64,000 nt of DNA from JBGPTF01 sp041490445 (GTDB lineage Bacteria > Acidobacteriota > Terriglobia > Acidiferrales > UBA7541): positions 186,001-250,000 of the forward strand of contig JBGPTF010000002.1 in NCBI GenBank assembly GCA_041490445.1. Direction: 5' to 3'. Made by a program: the position numbers and the translations under genes. The notes under the pieces were generated by a model, which had not been told where the DNA came from, searched no databases, and worked only from the letters and a program-made list of their open reading frames with translations. Shown here in pieces: positions 35,284 to 43,683 of this stretch; position 1 is the first letter of the stretch; each line of letters begins with the position of its first letter.

Positions 35284-35289
35284 GGGCGT

Positions 35290-35303
35290 GTCGGCGCGCC
35301 GAC
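35290..35303. repeat. 14-bp palindrome GTCGGC-N2-GCCGAC, copy 4 (next to recO start)
   Basis: Perfect palindrome with GC spacer, 6 bp upstream of the recO ATG on the minus strand, where a ribosome site would normally be. Confidence 0.5.
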
Positions 35304-35457
35304 CCGCAGACGGCTCTCCACAGGCCGCTTGAGCCGCCGGCACCAAAACAATTCTACTTACCACAGCAACGCTTGCGGCGCAATTGCAAAGCAGGTGGCG
35401 CTGCGTTATTTTTGTTTCTCTTCTCTCAGCGCATTGCACTCGAATGCGATTCCACCC

Positions 35458-35485
35458 TTGCAAAACTTTGTCGCTCCGTTAGAGT
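35458..35485 (+). promoter_or_regulatory. Promoter TTGCAA-N16-TAGAGT, near-leaderless
   Basis: The -35-like TTGCAA (35458-35463) and -10 TAGAGT (35480-35485) are 16 bp apart. The -10 ends 9 bp before the ATG of the PfkB gene, so the mRNA leader would be only a few nucleotides; no ribosome site is present. Confidence 0.45.
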
Positions 35486-35494
35486 GTTGCCTCG

Positions 35495-36469
35495 ATGCCC
35501 AAACCAATCGAACAGGTAGATGTCGTGGGCGTTGGTTTGAATGCCACCGACACGATCCTTCGAGTCCCGCACTTCCCCGCGTTCAACTCGAAGGTGGAAC
35601 TCATCTCTGCCGACGTCCGCGCCGGCGGCCAGGTGGCGAGCGCGCTGGTTGCCTGCCAGGAATGGGGGCTGCGCACCCGCTATATCGGCAAGGTTGGCGA
35701 CGATGCGGCGGGGAAGTTTCAGAGCGACGAGTTCGCCCGCGCCGGTGTCGAAGCACACCTGTTGACAGTTCCGGGATGCGCGAGCCAGATTGCGCACATT
35801 CTGGTGGACGAAAAAACAGGCGAGCGCACAATTTTGTGGAAGAGGGATCCATGCCTCACGATTCGGCCGGAGGAGGTCAAGCCCGAATGGATCGTCAATG
35901 CCCGCGCGCTTCTGGTGGATGGGCACGATACAGGCGCTGCCACGGCCGCGGCGCGTGTCGCCAGAAAAGCAGGGATCCCCGTCGTGGCTGATCTTGATAA
36001 CCTCTATGAAGGAGTTAAAGTATTACTTGAATATGTGAATTTCCTGATGGCCTCACAGGAATTCCCTTCCCGGCTCATGATCGGCCAAGCGGATTTGTTC
36101 GAAAGCCTCCCAGGGATTGCGCGGCGGTTCGGCTGCCGCGTCGCGGGCGTGACGATGGGGCGCCTCGGCGCGCTGGCCTGGGATGGGAAGCGTTTCCATT
36201 ATTCGCCCGGCTTCCGCGTTCGCGCGGTGGACACAACCGGCGCGGGTGACATCTTCCATGGAGCTTTCCTCTATGGCATCCTGCAGGGCTGGGAGCCGGG
36301 CCGCCTTCTCGAGTTCAGTTGCGCGGCGGCGGCGCTGAACTGCACATACATCGGCGCGCGCGGCGGTATCCGGCCGATTGCGGAGGTCGAAGAACTGATG
36401 CGCAGCGGCGAGCGCTCCGAAGCGGCGTTCACCGAGGCGGAACTGGCCCGGTACCAAGTTAGAATGTGA
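35495..36469 (+). CDS. PfkB-family carbohydrate/nucleoside kinase
   Basis: 324 residues. The N-terminal VVGVGLNATDTILRVPHFPAFNSK, the G-G motif region DVRAGGQVASALVACQEWGLRTRYIGKVGDD (PfkB signature 1) and the C-terminal DTTGAGDIFHGAFLYGIL (signature 2, with catalytic Asp in GAGD) identify a ribokinase-like kinase. It transfers phosphate from ATP to a sugar or nucleoside; which one cannot be told. It starts a plus-strand pair with a rhomboid protease 12 bp downstream. A near-leaderless promoter precedes it, consistent with no Shine-Dalgarno site before the ATG. Confidence 0.9.
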   Translation: MPKPIEQVDVVGVGLNATDTILRVPHFPAFNSKVELISADVRAGGQVASALVACQEWGLRTRYIGKVGDDAAGKFQSDEFARAGVEAHLLTVPGCASQIAHILVDEKTGERTILWKRDPCLTIRPEEVKPEWIVNARALLVDGHDTGAATAAARVARKAGIPVVADLDNLYEGVKVLLEYVNFLMASQEFPSRLMIGQADLFESLPGIARRFGCRVAGVTMGRLGALAWDGKRFHYSPGFRVRAVDTTGAGDIFHGAFLYGILQGWEPGRLLEFSCAAAALNCTYIGARGGIRPIAEVEELMRSGERSEAAFTEAELARYQVRM

Positions 36470-36481
36470 AGCGGCACTTCC

Positions 36482-37174
36482 ATGATCCCTCTCAAGGACC
36501 TCAACCCGCGCCGCACGTTTCCGATCCTTACTCTTCTGATCATCGCCGCGAATGCGGCGGTGTTTTTCTATCAGCTTTCACTTGGGCCGGACGGCGGCCA
36601 GCAGTTCGCGATGACGTACGGCATGGTGCCGGCAAGGCTTGACCTGGCGCTTTCCGCCTCGAAGGTGACTTTGGTGGACGCCTTGCTGCCGCTGTTCACC
36701 AGCATGTTCCTGCACGGAGGCTGGATGCACATACTGGGAAACATGTGGTTCCTATGGATCTTCGGTGACAACGTCGAAGATGAGCTGGGCCATTTCCAGT
36801 ATCTGCTGTTCTACCTCGTGTGCGGGATCGGCGCCGGCCTGGCGCAGACCATCTTCAGTTGGGGATCGAAGGTGCCGGCCATCGGGGCGAGCGGGGCGAT
36901 TTCAGGCGTGCTTGGCGCTTACATCGTATTCTTCCCGCGCGCAAAAGTGTTAACCCTGGTCCCGCTCCTGATCCTCTTTTTCACCATCAAACTTCCCGCG
37001 GTCTTCTTCATTGGCTTTTGGTTTGTCATGCAGTTCCTCAGCGGCGTGGGGTCGCTCGGCGCGGGCATGACGGGCGGCGTGGCCTGGTGGGCGCACGTCG
37101 GCGGGTTCTTGATGGGGATTTTCCTGGTCAAAACCTGGATGGCGCCGAACCGCCTGCCGGCGTACTACAACTAG
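36482..37174 (+). CDS. Rhomboid family intramembrane serine protease
   Basis: 230 residues with six to seven membrane helices. The catalytic serine lies in IGASGAISGVLGAY, the catalytic histidine in WWAHVGGFLMG, and the L1-loop/oxyanion segment in FTSMFLHGGWMHILGNMWFLWIFGDNVED. The pattern is that of rhomboid-type proteases cleaving transmembrane substrates. It lies 12 bp downstream of the PfkB gene. Its stop TAG (37172-37174) interlocks with the stop of the convergent dehydrogenase: both use the shared CTAG at 37171-37174. Confidence 0.92.
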   Translation: MIPLKDLNPRRTFPILTLLIIAANAAVFFYQLSLGPDGGQQFAMTYGMVPARLDLALSASKVTLVDALLPLFTSMFLHGGWMHILGNMWFLWIFGDNVEDELGHFQYLLFYLVCGIGAGLAQTIFSWGSKVPAIGASGAISGVLGAYIVFFPRAKVLTLVPLLILFFTIKLPAVFFIGFWFVMQFLSGVGSLGAGMTGGVAWWAHVGGFLMGIFLVKTWMAPNRLPAYYN

Positions 37175-38280
37175 GCGCCGGCCTTCCCTGTACCCTGCTT
37201 CGAAACAAACGCCGCCAGCCAATCGCCCACTTCGCGCGTACCCAGCGATCCGCCGAGGTCGCGCGTAGTCTTCCCTTCCCGGATGGAGGCCCGCACCGCG
37301 GCATCGAGTGCAGCCGCTTCGCGAGTCCAGCCCAGGTGGTCGAGCATCATCGCCGAGGCCAGGACGGCGCCCAGCGGATTCGCGAGGTTTTTCCCGGCGA
37401 TATCCGGAGCCGAGCCGTGGACCGGCTCGAACAACGAAACACCATCGGGATTGATGTTCCCCGAAGGCGCAAGACCCAGCCCGCCGGCAAGTTGCGCGCC
37501 CAGGTCACTCGCAATGTCGCCGAACAAATTGCACGTGACGATCACCTGAAACTGCGAAGGGTCGCGGACCATTTGCATCAGCAGGTTGTCGATGTACTGG
37601 TGGCTCGACTGGATCTCCGGATAGGCAGCGCGGACCTCGGCGAAAACGCGCTGCCACAGCTCGTGGCCGTAGTTGATGGCGTTCGATTTGTCGCTCATGC
37701 AGACGCGCTTCAGGCCGTGCCGCCGGGCATATTCGAAGGCGTAACGGAGAATGCGCTCGACGCCCTTGCGCGTGTTCACGTCCTCCTGGACGGCGATTTC
37801 GTCCGGGGTACCGCGCTTGAAATACCCGCCGATGCCAGAATAGAGCCCTTCCGTGTTCTCGCGGATGACGGTGAACTGGATGTCGGCTTCGGCGCGGTCG
37901 CGCAGGGGCGTCAGCCGGCGGTCAAAAAGCCGGCAGGGACGGACATTGGCGTAGAGGTCGAGCTTGAAGCGCAGGCCAAGAAGAATGTCGTGCGCGTGCT
38001 TGTTGGAGGGGACGCGCGGGTCGCCCATTGCGCCGAGCAGGATCGCGTCGAATTCGCGGCGGAGCATTTCGATTGCGTCGGCCGGGAGCGTGGTCCCGTC
38101 GCGGAGAAAGCGCTCGGCGCCCCAGTCGAAATGCCGCAACTCGAGCTTGCGCCCATACGCTGCGGCGGCTGCCTGGAGGACTTTTGTCGCCTCCGCGATG
38201 ACTTCGATGCCGGCGCCGTCACCCGGAATCACGGCGATGCGCTTGCGTTCGGTGGCTGTGCTGGGTTGCGGCTTTCTCAT
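37171..38280 (-). CDS. Isocitrate/isopropylmalate-family decarboxylating dehydrogenase
   Basis: 369 residues. RIAVIPGDGAGIEV at the N-terminus, VRPCRLF, VIRENTEGLYSGIGGYFKRG (substrate loop), the catalytic Lys/Tyr region KRVCMSDKSNAINYG and the metal-binding NLFGDIASDLGAQLAGGLGLAPSGNI followed by EPVHGSAPDIAGKNLANP mark the beta-decarboxylating dehydrogenase family. The substrate loop RENTEGLYSG is unlike classic LeuB (which has REL-type loops) and closer to isocitrate, homoisocitrate or tartrate enzymes. No leuCD neighbours were found. The specific substrate is therefore left open. It is convergent with the rhomboid gene and overlaps it by 4 bp. Confidence 0.85.
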   Translation of the reverse strand: MRKPQPSTATERKRIAVIPGDGAGIEVIAEATKVLQAAAAAYGRKLELRHFDWGAERFLRDGTTLPADAIEMLRREFDAILLGAMGDPRVPSNKHAHDILLGLRFKLDLYANVRPCRLFDRRLTPLRDRAEADIQFTVIRENTEGLYSGIGGYFKRGTPDEIAVQEDVNTRKGVERILRYAFEYARRHGLKRVCMSDKSNAINYGHELWQRVFAEVRAAYPEIQSSHQYIDNLLMQMVRDPSQFQVIVTCNLFGDIASDLGAQLAGGLGLAPSGNINPDGVSLFEPVHGSAPDIAGKNLANPLGAVLASAMMLDHLGWTREAAALDAAVRASIREGKTTRDLGGSLGTREVGDWLAAFVSKQGTGKAGA

Positions 38281-38432
38281 GCGGGTTCGGCGCTCCGAAT
38301 TAGGTTGGCGGCGGGGACGCTAACACGCAGCCGGAAACGTGTCAACGCGCGGCCACGCTGGACCAAGCCGCTAATGCGGTGCGTTTGTGCCTGAATGACA
38401 GAAAAGCAAACGCCGAGGAGGAGCTGATTCCT

Positions 38433-39149
38433 TCAGAGCGGACAGATGGCGACCCACTTCCCGTCGCGTTTTCCCAGATTGCACGTAATGGAATAGAACG
38501 AGATGGTGTCCTGGCTCCAATGGGACTGCGGACCGGGGCGGTCGAAGCCCACCTTTGACAATTCTTCCAGCGCCGAAAGGAGCTCGGGGGAAGTTGCGCA
38601 AGGACCGGCCTTTTGCAGGCGGATCGAGTTGTTCCACGCCTGCTGCTCGTCTCCGGTTTGCATCATCCAGTAGGTCCCGTCGGAAAACTGCACACTGGCC
38701 ACGACGAGAGCCACCTGAAGACAAGGGGAACGGAATCGCCTGGTCTGCATGACCAGACCGATCGTCCGGAAGGATTTCTCCTGAATTTCAGCGTATTGGT
38801 GCGCGGGGATCCGCCGGTTCATCGCCCATTGTGAATTCACATCTTGTGAGTCCCAGGCGTTCGGCCAGATTCCCTTCGGACCCGTCAAGCCGGCGTTTCC
38901 CGTTGGATCTCCGATGACCGTGTGAACCCACAGGCGTTCGATGGTCTTCGCCGAGACATTGTGGAATATGATCCTGAGCGGGTCGCCAGCGTCCGCGGGG
39001 AGCTTGAAACCAACGACCCGGAGGGGGCTCTCCTGATTGGCGGCCGCCACAACGACGTTGATTTTGAGATCAACGCCGGCCGGCCGGGGAACAGCAAACG
39101 CCGACAGAGTTACCAGAACCAAGATTCCCAAGTACCCCAAGGGCTTCAT
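38433..39149 (-). CDS. Secreted protein of unknown function
   Basis: 238 residues with a clear signal peptide (MKPLGYLGILVLVTLSAFAV) and a GAGG ribosome site. The mature protein has beta-rich character (VVGFKLPADAGDPLRIIFHNVSAKTIERLWVHTVIGD) and a few cysteines (CLQVAL, GPCATS, CNLGKR, AICPL) that could form disulfides. No known domain was recognised. A TATATA element on the minus strand about 39207-39212 could be its -10. It stands alone between the dehydrogenase and the EamA transporter. Confidence 0.75.
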   Translation of the reverse strand: MKPLGYLGILVLVTLSAFAVPRPAGVDLKINVVVAAANQESPLRVVGFKLPADAGDPLRIIFHNVSAKTIERLWVHTVIGDPTGNAGLTGPKGIWPNAWDSQDVNSQWAMNRRIPAHQYAEIQEKSFRTIGLVMQTRRFRSPCLQVALVVASVQFSDGTYWMMQTGDEQQAWNNSIRLQKAGPCATSPELLSALEELSKVGFDRPGPQSHWSQDTISFYSITCNLGKRDGKWVAICPL

Positions 39150-39300
39150 GATGGTTCACCTCGCAAAAAGCCGCAGCCAGTATCGCGGAATTGTTTTCCA
39201 CCGGCGTATATACTGGTTCAGTCACTAGAGCAATTCAACAAGAAAATTGTCGAATAAAAAAGAGGTTTTTCACTCTGGTCAACAGCTCAGCGACCGCCGC

Positions 39301-40230
39301 TCAGGCAGCGGATTCCGCGCCTTTCTCATCTTCGTCAGGCCCGCGCTCCGCGATATAGACGCCGAACAAGACGAGGGCGCCGCCGATGACGAGGTGGCGG
39401 GTGAGATGCTCGCCCAAAAGGAAGATGCCGAGAAGAGTGACGATGACCGGCTGGACGTAGCTGAACGCAGAGATGCGCGAAGCGGCCATGTGCCGCAGCG
39501 CCCAGTAAAATATCAGGTAACCGAGAACGGAGCTGAACGCTGCCATGTAAAACATCGAGCCCCACCCGGCCCAGCCCACACCGCGCCAGTCGAGCCGTAT
39601 TCCCTGGTGAATCGCGAAGGGCAGCAGGAGGATCGCCGCCGCCAGTGAGTTGAAGGTGTTCATGGCGAGGCTGTCGTATTTGAGGGCCACCTTCTTGCCC
39701 CACACGGCGTAAACCGCAAATCCGACCACACCGGCGAGCGTGATCACGTCGCCTCGCAGGCTGCCGGAATGGAGGTGCAGGCCCTTCTCGACGGCGAGGA
39801 ATGCCACTCCCGCAAAGGAGAGCGCCATGCCGGCCGCCTTGCTGGCGGTAAAGGCTTCGAGGCCCTTGGCCCACGCGATCAACAGGACGAGGATGGGGGC
39901 CGTGGCGATGATTAAGGACGAGTGGCCGGCGGTGGTGAAATTCAGGCCGATGGTGAAGAGCCCCTGATTGATCAACACGCCGAAAAACCCCAGCACGGCG
40001 AAGGTCCACAGATCTTTGCGGTCGAGCCGCGCACGCTGGCGCGAGGAATAGTAGATTGGAAGCAGGATGAGCGCAGCGACGATGATGCGAAACGCGGCGA
40101 GCGTGGTGACGTCGAAGTGCCGCAAGGCAATCTTGCCGAAAATAAAATTGAACGACCACGAGAGAGTCATCACCGTGATCGCCGAGTAGAGGACGGCTGG
40201 ACGCGAATGTTGGCTCACCGGGCTACGCAA
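39301..40230 (-). CDS. EamA/DMT superfamily transporter
   Basis: 309 residues with ten hydrophobic helices in two EamA repeats (SFNFIFGKIALRHFDVTTLAAFRIIVAALILLP and the second half ending SRISAFSYVQPVIVTLLGIFLLGEHL). These carriers export or import amino acids and other metabolites. The assigned TTG start at 40230 lies just before the stop of the racemase gene, overlapping it by 8 bp; an in-frame GTG at 40218 is possible. It is the last gene of the mazG-GNAT-racemase-EamA run, so an amino-acid-related cargo is plausible but unproven. Confidence 0.88.
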   Translation of the reverse strand: MRSPVSQHSRPAVLYSAITVMTLSWSFNFIFGKIALRHFDVTTLAAFRIIVAALILLPIYYSSRQRARLDRKDLWTFAVLGFFGVLINQGLFTIGLNFTTAGHSSLIIATAPILVLLIAWAKGLEAFTASKAAGMALSFAGVAFLAVEKGLHLHSGSLRGDVITLAGVVGFAVYAVWGKKVALKYDSLAMNTFNSLAAAILLLPFAIHQGIRLDWRGVGWAGWGSMFYMAAFSSVLGYLIFYWALRHMAASRISAFSYVQPVIVTLLGIFLLGEHLTRHLVIGGALVLFGVYIAERGPDEDEKGAESAA

Positions 40231-41329
40231 GGACCTCTTTGCTCCGGGTAAGCGATTCGATGCGGTCGAGCCGCGGAGCGTAGCCGATGCCCGACGCGCT
40301 GGGGACGCGGATCGTCCCTTGCGGCGTCACTTCGACTTCCGGCTCGATAATGTCCTCCGCCCAATAGCGCTTGCTGGCAGAAACGTCTCCCGGCAGGGTG
40401 AAGTTCGGCAGCGTGGACATGGCGATATTGTGGGCGCGGCCGATCCCTGATTCGAGCATGCCGCCACACCAGACCGGCACCGAATGCGTTTGGCAAAGGT
40501 CGTGAATGCTGCGCACCTTCACATGGCCTCCCACGCGGCCGAGCTTCAAGTTAATGATCCGGCAGGCGCCCAAGGCGAGCGCCGCCCGCGCGTCCGCTTC
40601 ACCGTGGATACACTCGTCGAGGCAAATCGGCGTTTCGAGCTGCTTCTGCAGCGCGACGTGGCTGTAGAAATCGTCCCAACCGAGCGGCTGCTCGATCATG
40701 ATGAGAAAGAACTGGTCGAGTTGCTTGAGCAGGGGCGCGTCTTCCGGACGATAGGCGGAATTCGCGTCCACCATCAGCCGGATCCGCGGGAAGCGCTCAC
40801 GGAGCGCGCCAGCGGGCTCGAGGTCCCAGCCCGGCTTGATCTTGATCTTGATGCGCTGGTAGCCGGCGGCGAGCTCTTTCTCGACCTTTGCCACCAGCTC
40901 GGCAATCGAGGGCTGAATGCCGATGGAAACCCCACAGGGAATCTCCGCGCGCGTGCCGCCGAGCAGCTTCCACAGCGGCAGCCTCTTTTGCTTCGCTTCA
41001 GCGTCCCACACTGCAGTCTCGAACCCTGCTTTGGCCATATTGTGGCCGCGGATCGGATCCAGAATGCCGGCGACCTCCGCCGCGGTGGATAATTCCCTGC
41101 CCCGGATCAGCGGCCAAATGAAATCCTGGAGAATGTGGCGCGCGGTGACCGGGGTCTCATAGGAATAGAAGGGCGTTTCACCTGCCGTGACCTCGCCCCA
41201 GCCGGACACGCCGTCCACGTCCAGTTCGACTAGCAGGATGTGCCGGTCCTTGGTTCGGCCGAAGCTGGTCTCAAACGGCGCGAGGAGCGGCAAATGGATT
41301 TCGCGCAGAATCATTCGTCGAATTTTCAT
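40223..41329 (-). CDS. N-succinylamino-acid racemase / o-succinylbenzoate synthase (enolase superfamily)
   Basis: 368 residues, with a GAGG site before the ATG. The enolase-superfamily set is complete: the KxK motif in KIKIK (161-165), metal ligands Asp188, Glu213 and Asp238, and catalytic Lys262. The spacing matches the NSAR/OSBS subgroup (Amycolatopsis-type numbering 163, 189, 214, 239, 263). The enzyme dehydrates SHCHC in menaquinone synthesis or racemises N-succinylamino acids. No other menaquinone gene is near, while a GNAT acyltransferase sits 26 bp upstream on the same strand and an EamA carrier follows, favouring the racemase role. The dual activity of the family keeps this open. Confidence 0.88.
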   Translation of the reverse strand: MKIRRMILREIHLPLLAPFETSFGRTKDRHILLVELDVDGVSGWGEVTAGETPFYSYETPVTARHILQDFIWPLIRGRELSTAAEVAGILDPIRGHNMAKAGFETAVWDAEAKQKRLPLWKLLGGTRAEIPCGVSIGIQPSIAELVAKVEKELAAGYQRIKIKIKPGWDLEPAGALRERFPRIRLMVDANSAYRPEDAPLLKQLDQFFLIMIEQPLGWDDFYSHVALQKQLETPICLDECIHGEADARAALALGACRIINLKLGRVGGHVKVRSIHDLCQTHSVPVWCGGMLESGIGRAHNIAMSTLPNFTLPGDVSASKRYWAEDIIEPEVEVTPQGTIRVPSASGIGYAPRLDRIESLTRSKEVLA

Positions 41330-41355
41330 TCGCCCCGTCCTCAGTTCCTTTCGAG

Positions 41356-42105
41356 CTACTCCCAGCCGGCACGAGCCGCGGGCGGCTCCAGAATGTAATT
41401 CGTCACTTGGCCGGCGCGCTCAAGCGCTGTCGCGCCGTAGCCCTCTCCGAACCAACGTTGAAACTGTTCCCGGACTTCATCCTGCACGCGCTGTGCGCGG
41501 CTCCGGTCCCTGGACTTCCACTCGCCGATGTCGGAGGGAATCCCGATTTTTGCCGTTGAACCACCCGGCCGGGGAGCAGACCCAGCCATAATTCCTTTCA
41601 CGCGCTGCGAATCGAGCCGCCATTCCGCCATGAGCCGATCGGTTGGGAGGCCAGCATGGAGCGGGCTTCCCGTAATGCCGTAACAATTGGGGATGTACCG
41701 GCGGACCACCGCGCCGAGGCGCATCAAATTGAAATAGGCGTTGCGCAGCTCGAGGGGATCGAAGGTCCATTCCACGAGCGTGATGCCCCGCAGGAGGGCA
41801 TCCTCCCGTTGCGCGAGCTTCAGGAGCCGGCCGATGCCGCGGTTTTGAAACTCCGGCAGCACTGCAGTCATATGCGAATGGAGCAGCGGCCGGCCATCGT
41901 GGATCCCTACGAGCGCCAGGGTGAAGCCGGCCATGCGCGCGCCCTCGAACGCTCCGAGCACTTGTCCACCGGTCTCTTTCGCGACCACAAAGAGAGGCGC
42001 CGGAACGGTGATGTCCTCGCCCCAGACGGTGCGCTGGATCGCGACGCACGCCTCGAATTCGCCGAGGCTGTCACAATGGCGAACAACGATGTTGCTCGGG
42101 CTCAA
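41356..42105 (-). CDS. GNAT family acyltransferase, linked to the racemase
   Basis: 249 residues from a TTG at 42105 that overlaps the mazG TGA (TTGA), with AAAGG 6 nt upstream. The GNAT core is visible: GFTLALVGIHDGRPLLHSHMTAVLPEFQNRGIGRLLK holds the acyl-CoA pyrophosphate loop (Q/R-x-x-G-x-G). FDPLELRNAYFNLMRLGAVVRRYIPNCYG and TDRLMAEWRLDS resemble the subgroup that pairs with N-succinylamino-acid racemases. It probably transfers an acyl (perhaps succinyl) group from CoA to an amino group. An open frame continues upstream into mazG but is not the true N-terminus. Substrate is inference from the neighbour. Confidence 0.82.
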   Translation of the reverse strand: MSPSNIVVRHCDSLGEFEACVAIQRTVWGEDITVPAPLFVVAKETGGQVLGAFEGARMAGFTLALVGIHDGRPLLHSHMTAVLPEFQNRGIGRLLKLAQREDALLRGITLVEWTFDPLELRNAYFNLMRLGAVVRRYIPNCYGITGSPLHAGLPTDRLMAEWRLDSQRVKGIMAGSAPRPGGSTAKIGIPSDIGEWKSRDRSRAQRVQDEVREQFQRWFGEGYGATALERAGQVTNYILEPPAARAGWE

Positions 42106-42965
42106 ACCTTGCCTTTCGCCTGTTCCCACAGCGATTCCATCTCCTCCCGCGGCGCTTCTGCCAAGCGCCGTCCCTGCCGCACCATTTCCTGCTCCATCCA
42201 TTGGAAGCGCGCGACGAATTTCCGATTCGCCTTCTTTAGGGCGATCTCCGGGTCGACGCCGAGGAATCGGGCCAGATTGACTGCCACAAACAGCAGGTCG
42301 CCGGCCTCTTCTTCTATCCTCGCGTCCGCAGCGTTCCTTCGCGAGGATTTCATGCTGGCCACGGCGCGGCGGACCTCGGCGGATTCCTCTTCGAGCTTTT
42401 CGACGAGGCCTTCGACATCTTCCCAGTCGAATCCAATGTTCGAAGCACGCCGCGTGAGTTGATACGCCTCGAGAAGCGCCGGAAGGGAGCGCGGCACGCC
42501 ATCGAGAATCGAAGGGTTGCCATTCCTGTGCGCCTTGACGCCTTTGCCGGCCTCGCGCTCCTCCGCCTTGAGCTGCTCCCAGTTCTTCAGTACCTGCATA
42601 GAAGTGCGCGCCTTCGTGCTCCCGAAGACATGCGGGTGGCGCCGTACCAGCTTTGCGTGGATCGCCTCAATCACGTCGCCCATGTCGAAGCGACCCGATT
42701 CCCGGGCAAGCTCGGCGTGAAAAACGACCTGCAAGAGCAAATCGCCCAGTTCGGATGAGAATTTGCTGGCGTCGCCGCCCTCGAGCGCGTCGAGCACTTC
42801 GTACGATTCTTCCAGAAGAAACGGGCGCAGGGATTCGTGCGTCTGTTCGCGATCCCAGGGGCAGCCGCGCGGGCCGCGCAACCGCGCCTGGATGGCGACA
42901 AGCTTCTCGAAGCTCTTGCCGATATTGCGTTTGCGCTTTGGGCGCTTCGGTTTGCGGGCTGGCAC
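42102..42965 (-). CDS. mazG: Nucleoside triphosphate pyrophosphohydrolase MazG
   Basis: 287 residues from a GTG at 42965. Two MazG domains are present: the first with LRGPRGCPWDREQTHESLRPFLLEESYEVLDAL and the ELGDLLLQVVFH metal motif, the second with DWEDVEGLVEKLEEESAEV and EEEAGDLLFVAVNLARFLGVDPE. It hydrolyses NTPs and dNTPs to NMP and PPi and helps remove aberrant nucleotides or lower ppGpp-related stress. A basic N-terminal tail (PARKPKRPKRKRN) is extra. It leads the mazG-GNAT-racemase-EamA run through a TTGA overlap. Confidence 0.94.
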   Translation of the reverse strand: MPARKPKRPKRKRNIGKSFEKLVAIQARLRGPRGCPWDREQTHESLRPFLLEESYEVLDALEGGDASKFSSELGDLLLQVVFHAELARESGRFDMGDVIEAIHAKLVRRHPHVFGSTKARTSMQVLKNWEQLKAEEREAGKGVKAHRNGNPSILDGVPRSLPALLEAYQLTRRASNIGFDWEDVEGLVEKLEEESAEVRRAVASMKSSRRNAADARIEEEAGDLLFVAVNLARFLGVDPEIALKKANRKFVARFQWMEQEMVRQGRRLAEAPREEMESLWEQAKGKV

Positions 42966-43142
42966 AGGTTCCGTCGTGAGACATCAGGCAACCGAAAACT
43001 CTAAGCCAGCCGTCGAAAGGGCGCAAGCGCCAAGTTGGACAGGCCAATCGCGAAGGATGGCGCTGGTTGCTGGCCCTATGCGCGAATGATAGACTCCTGA
43101 TGTAATCCGGCGCGGACGCTTGCGCCCTCCCGAGAAACTACC

Positions 43143-43679
43143 ATGGCTGATCAAAAACAAGACGAATCCTTCCGCGTCGTTGACCGGCGACACTTCACGG
43201 CAGAGGGCGAACTCCGCAAGGAAGCGCTCGAACAGGAACGCCAGGATGCAATCGAAGAGGAAAAGAAGGCTGCCAAGACAGCCTCCGCGACGGAAACTTT
43301 GAGCAAGGGTGCAACTGCGGCGGAAGCGCCGCCTGCAGCAAAGGCAGCAACTCCTGCGCCTGACTCGGCTGCAAGCACCACACCCGCCCCGGCGGCGTCG
43401 CGCGGTTTTCAGATTCTCGTGGACTTCCTCGCGGGCAACGCCGCGGCACGCCTCGGTATGCTGCCCGACCCTCGCACGGGTCAGGGCTATCTCGATCTCG
43501 AGGGTGCGAACGAGCTGATCGAGATGCTCGACGCCCTGCTCGAGAAAACCCGCGGCAACCTCGCGCATGAAGATGAGCAGCTCTTACTCGAAGTCCTGCG
43601 CAGCCTCAAGCTTTCCTACCTCGAGATGACCAAGGCGGCCAGCAAGGCCTTGAGCGAAGAACCCAAGCGAAAAGCGTAG
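43143..43679 (+). CDS. DUF1844 domain protein
   Basis: 178 residues. An N-terminal charged segment (FRVVDRRHFTAEGELRKEALEQERQDAIEEEKKAAK, coiled-coil-like) and a low-complexity Ala/Pro/Thr linker (about 50-90) precede the DUF1844 domain (FQILVDFLAGNAAARLGMLPDPRTGQGYLDLEGANELIEMLDALLEKTRGNLAHEDEQLLLEVLRSLKLSYLEM). Function of the family is unknown. It stands 4 bp before an MBL hydrolase that overlaps ribF, so the three are an operon. Confidence 0.88.
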   Translation: MADQKQDESFRVVDRRHFTAEGELRKEALEQERQDAIEEEKKAAKTASATETLSKGATAAEAPPAAKAATPAPDSAASTTPAPAASRGFQILVDFLAGNAAARLGMLPDPRTGQGYLDLEGANELIEMLDALLEKTRGNLAHEDEQLLLEVLRSLKLSYLEMTKAASKALSEEPKRKA

Positions 43680-43683
43680 GGCA

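Noticed and set aside
37171..38280. 3-isopropylmalate dehydrogenase (leuB)
   Set aside because: The substrate loop RENTEGLYSG differs from LeuB and no leucine genes are adjacent; left at family level.
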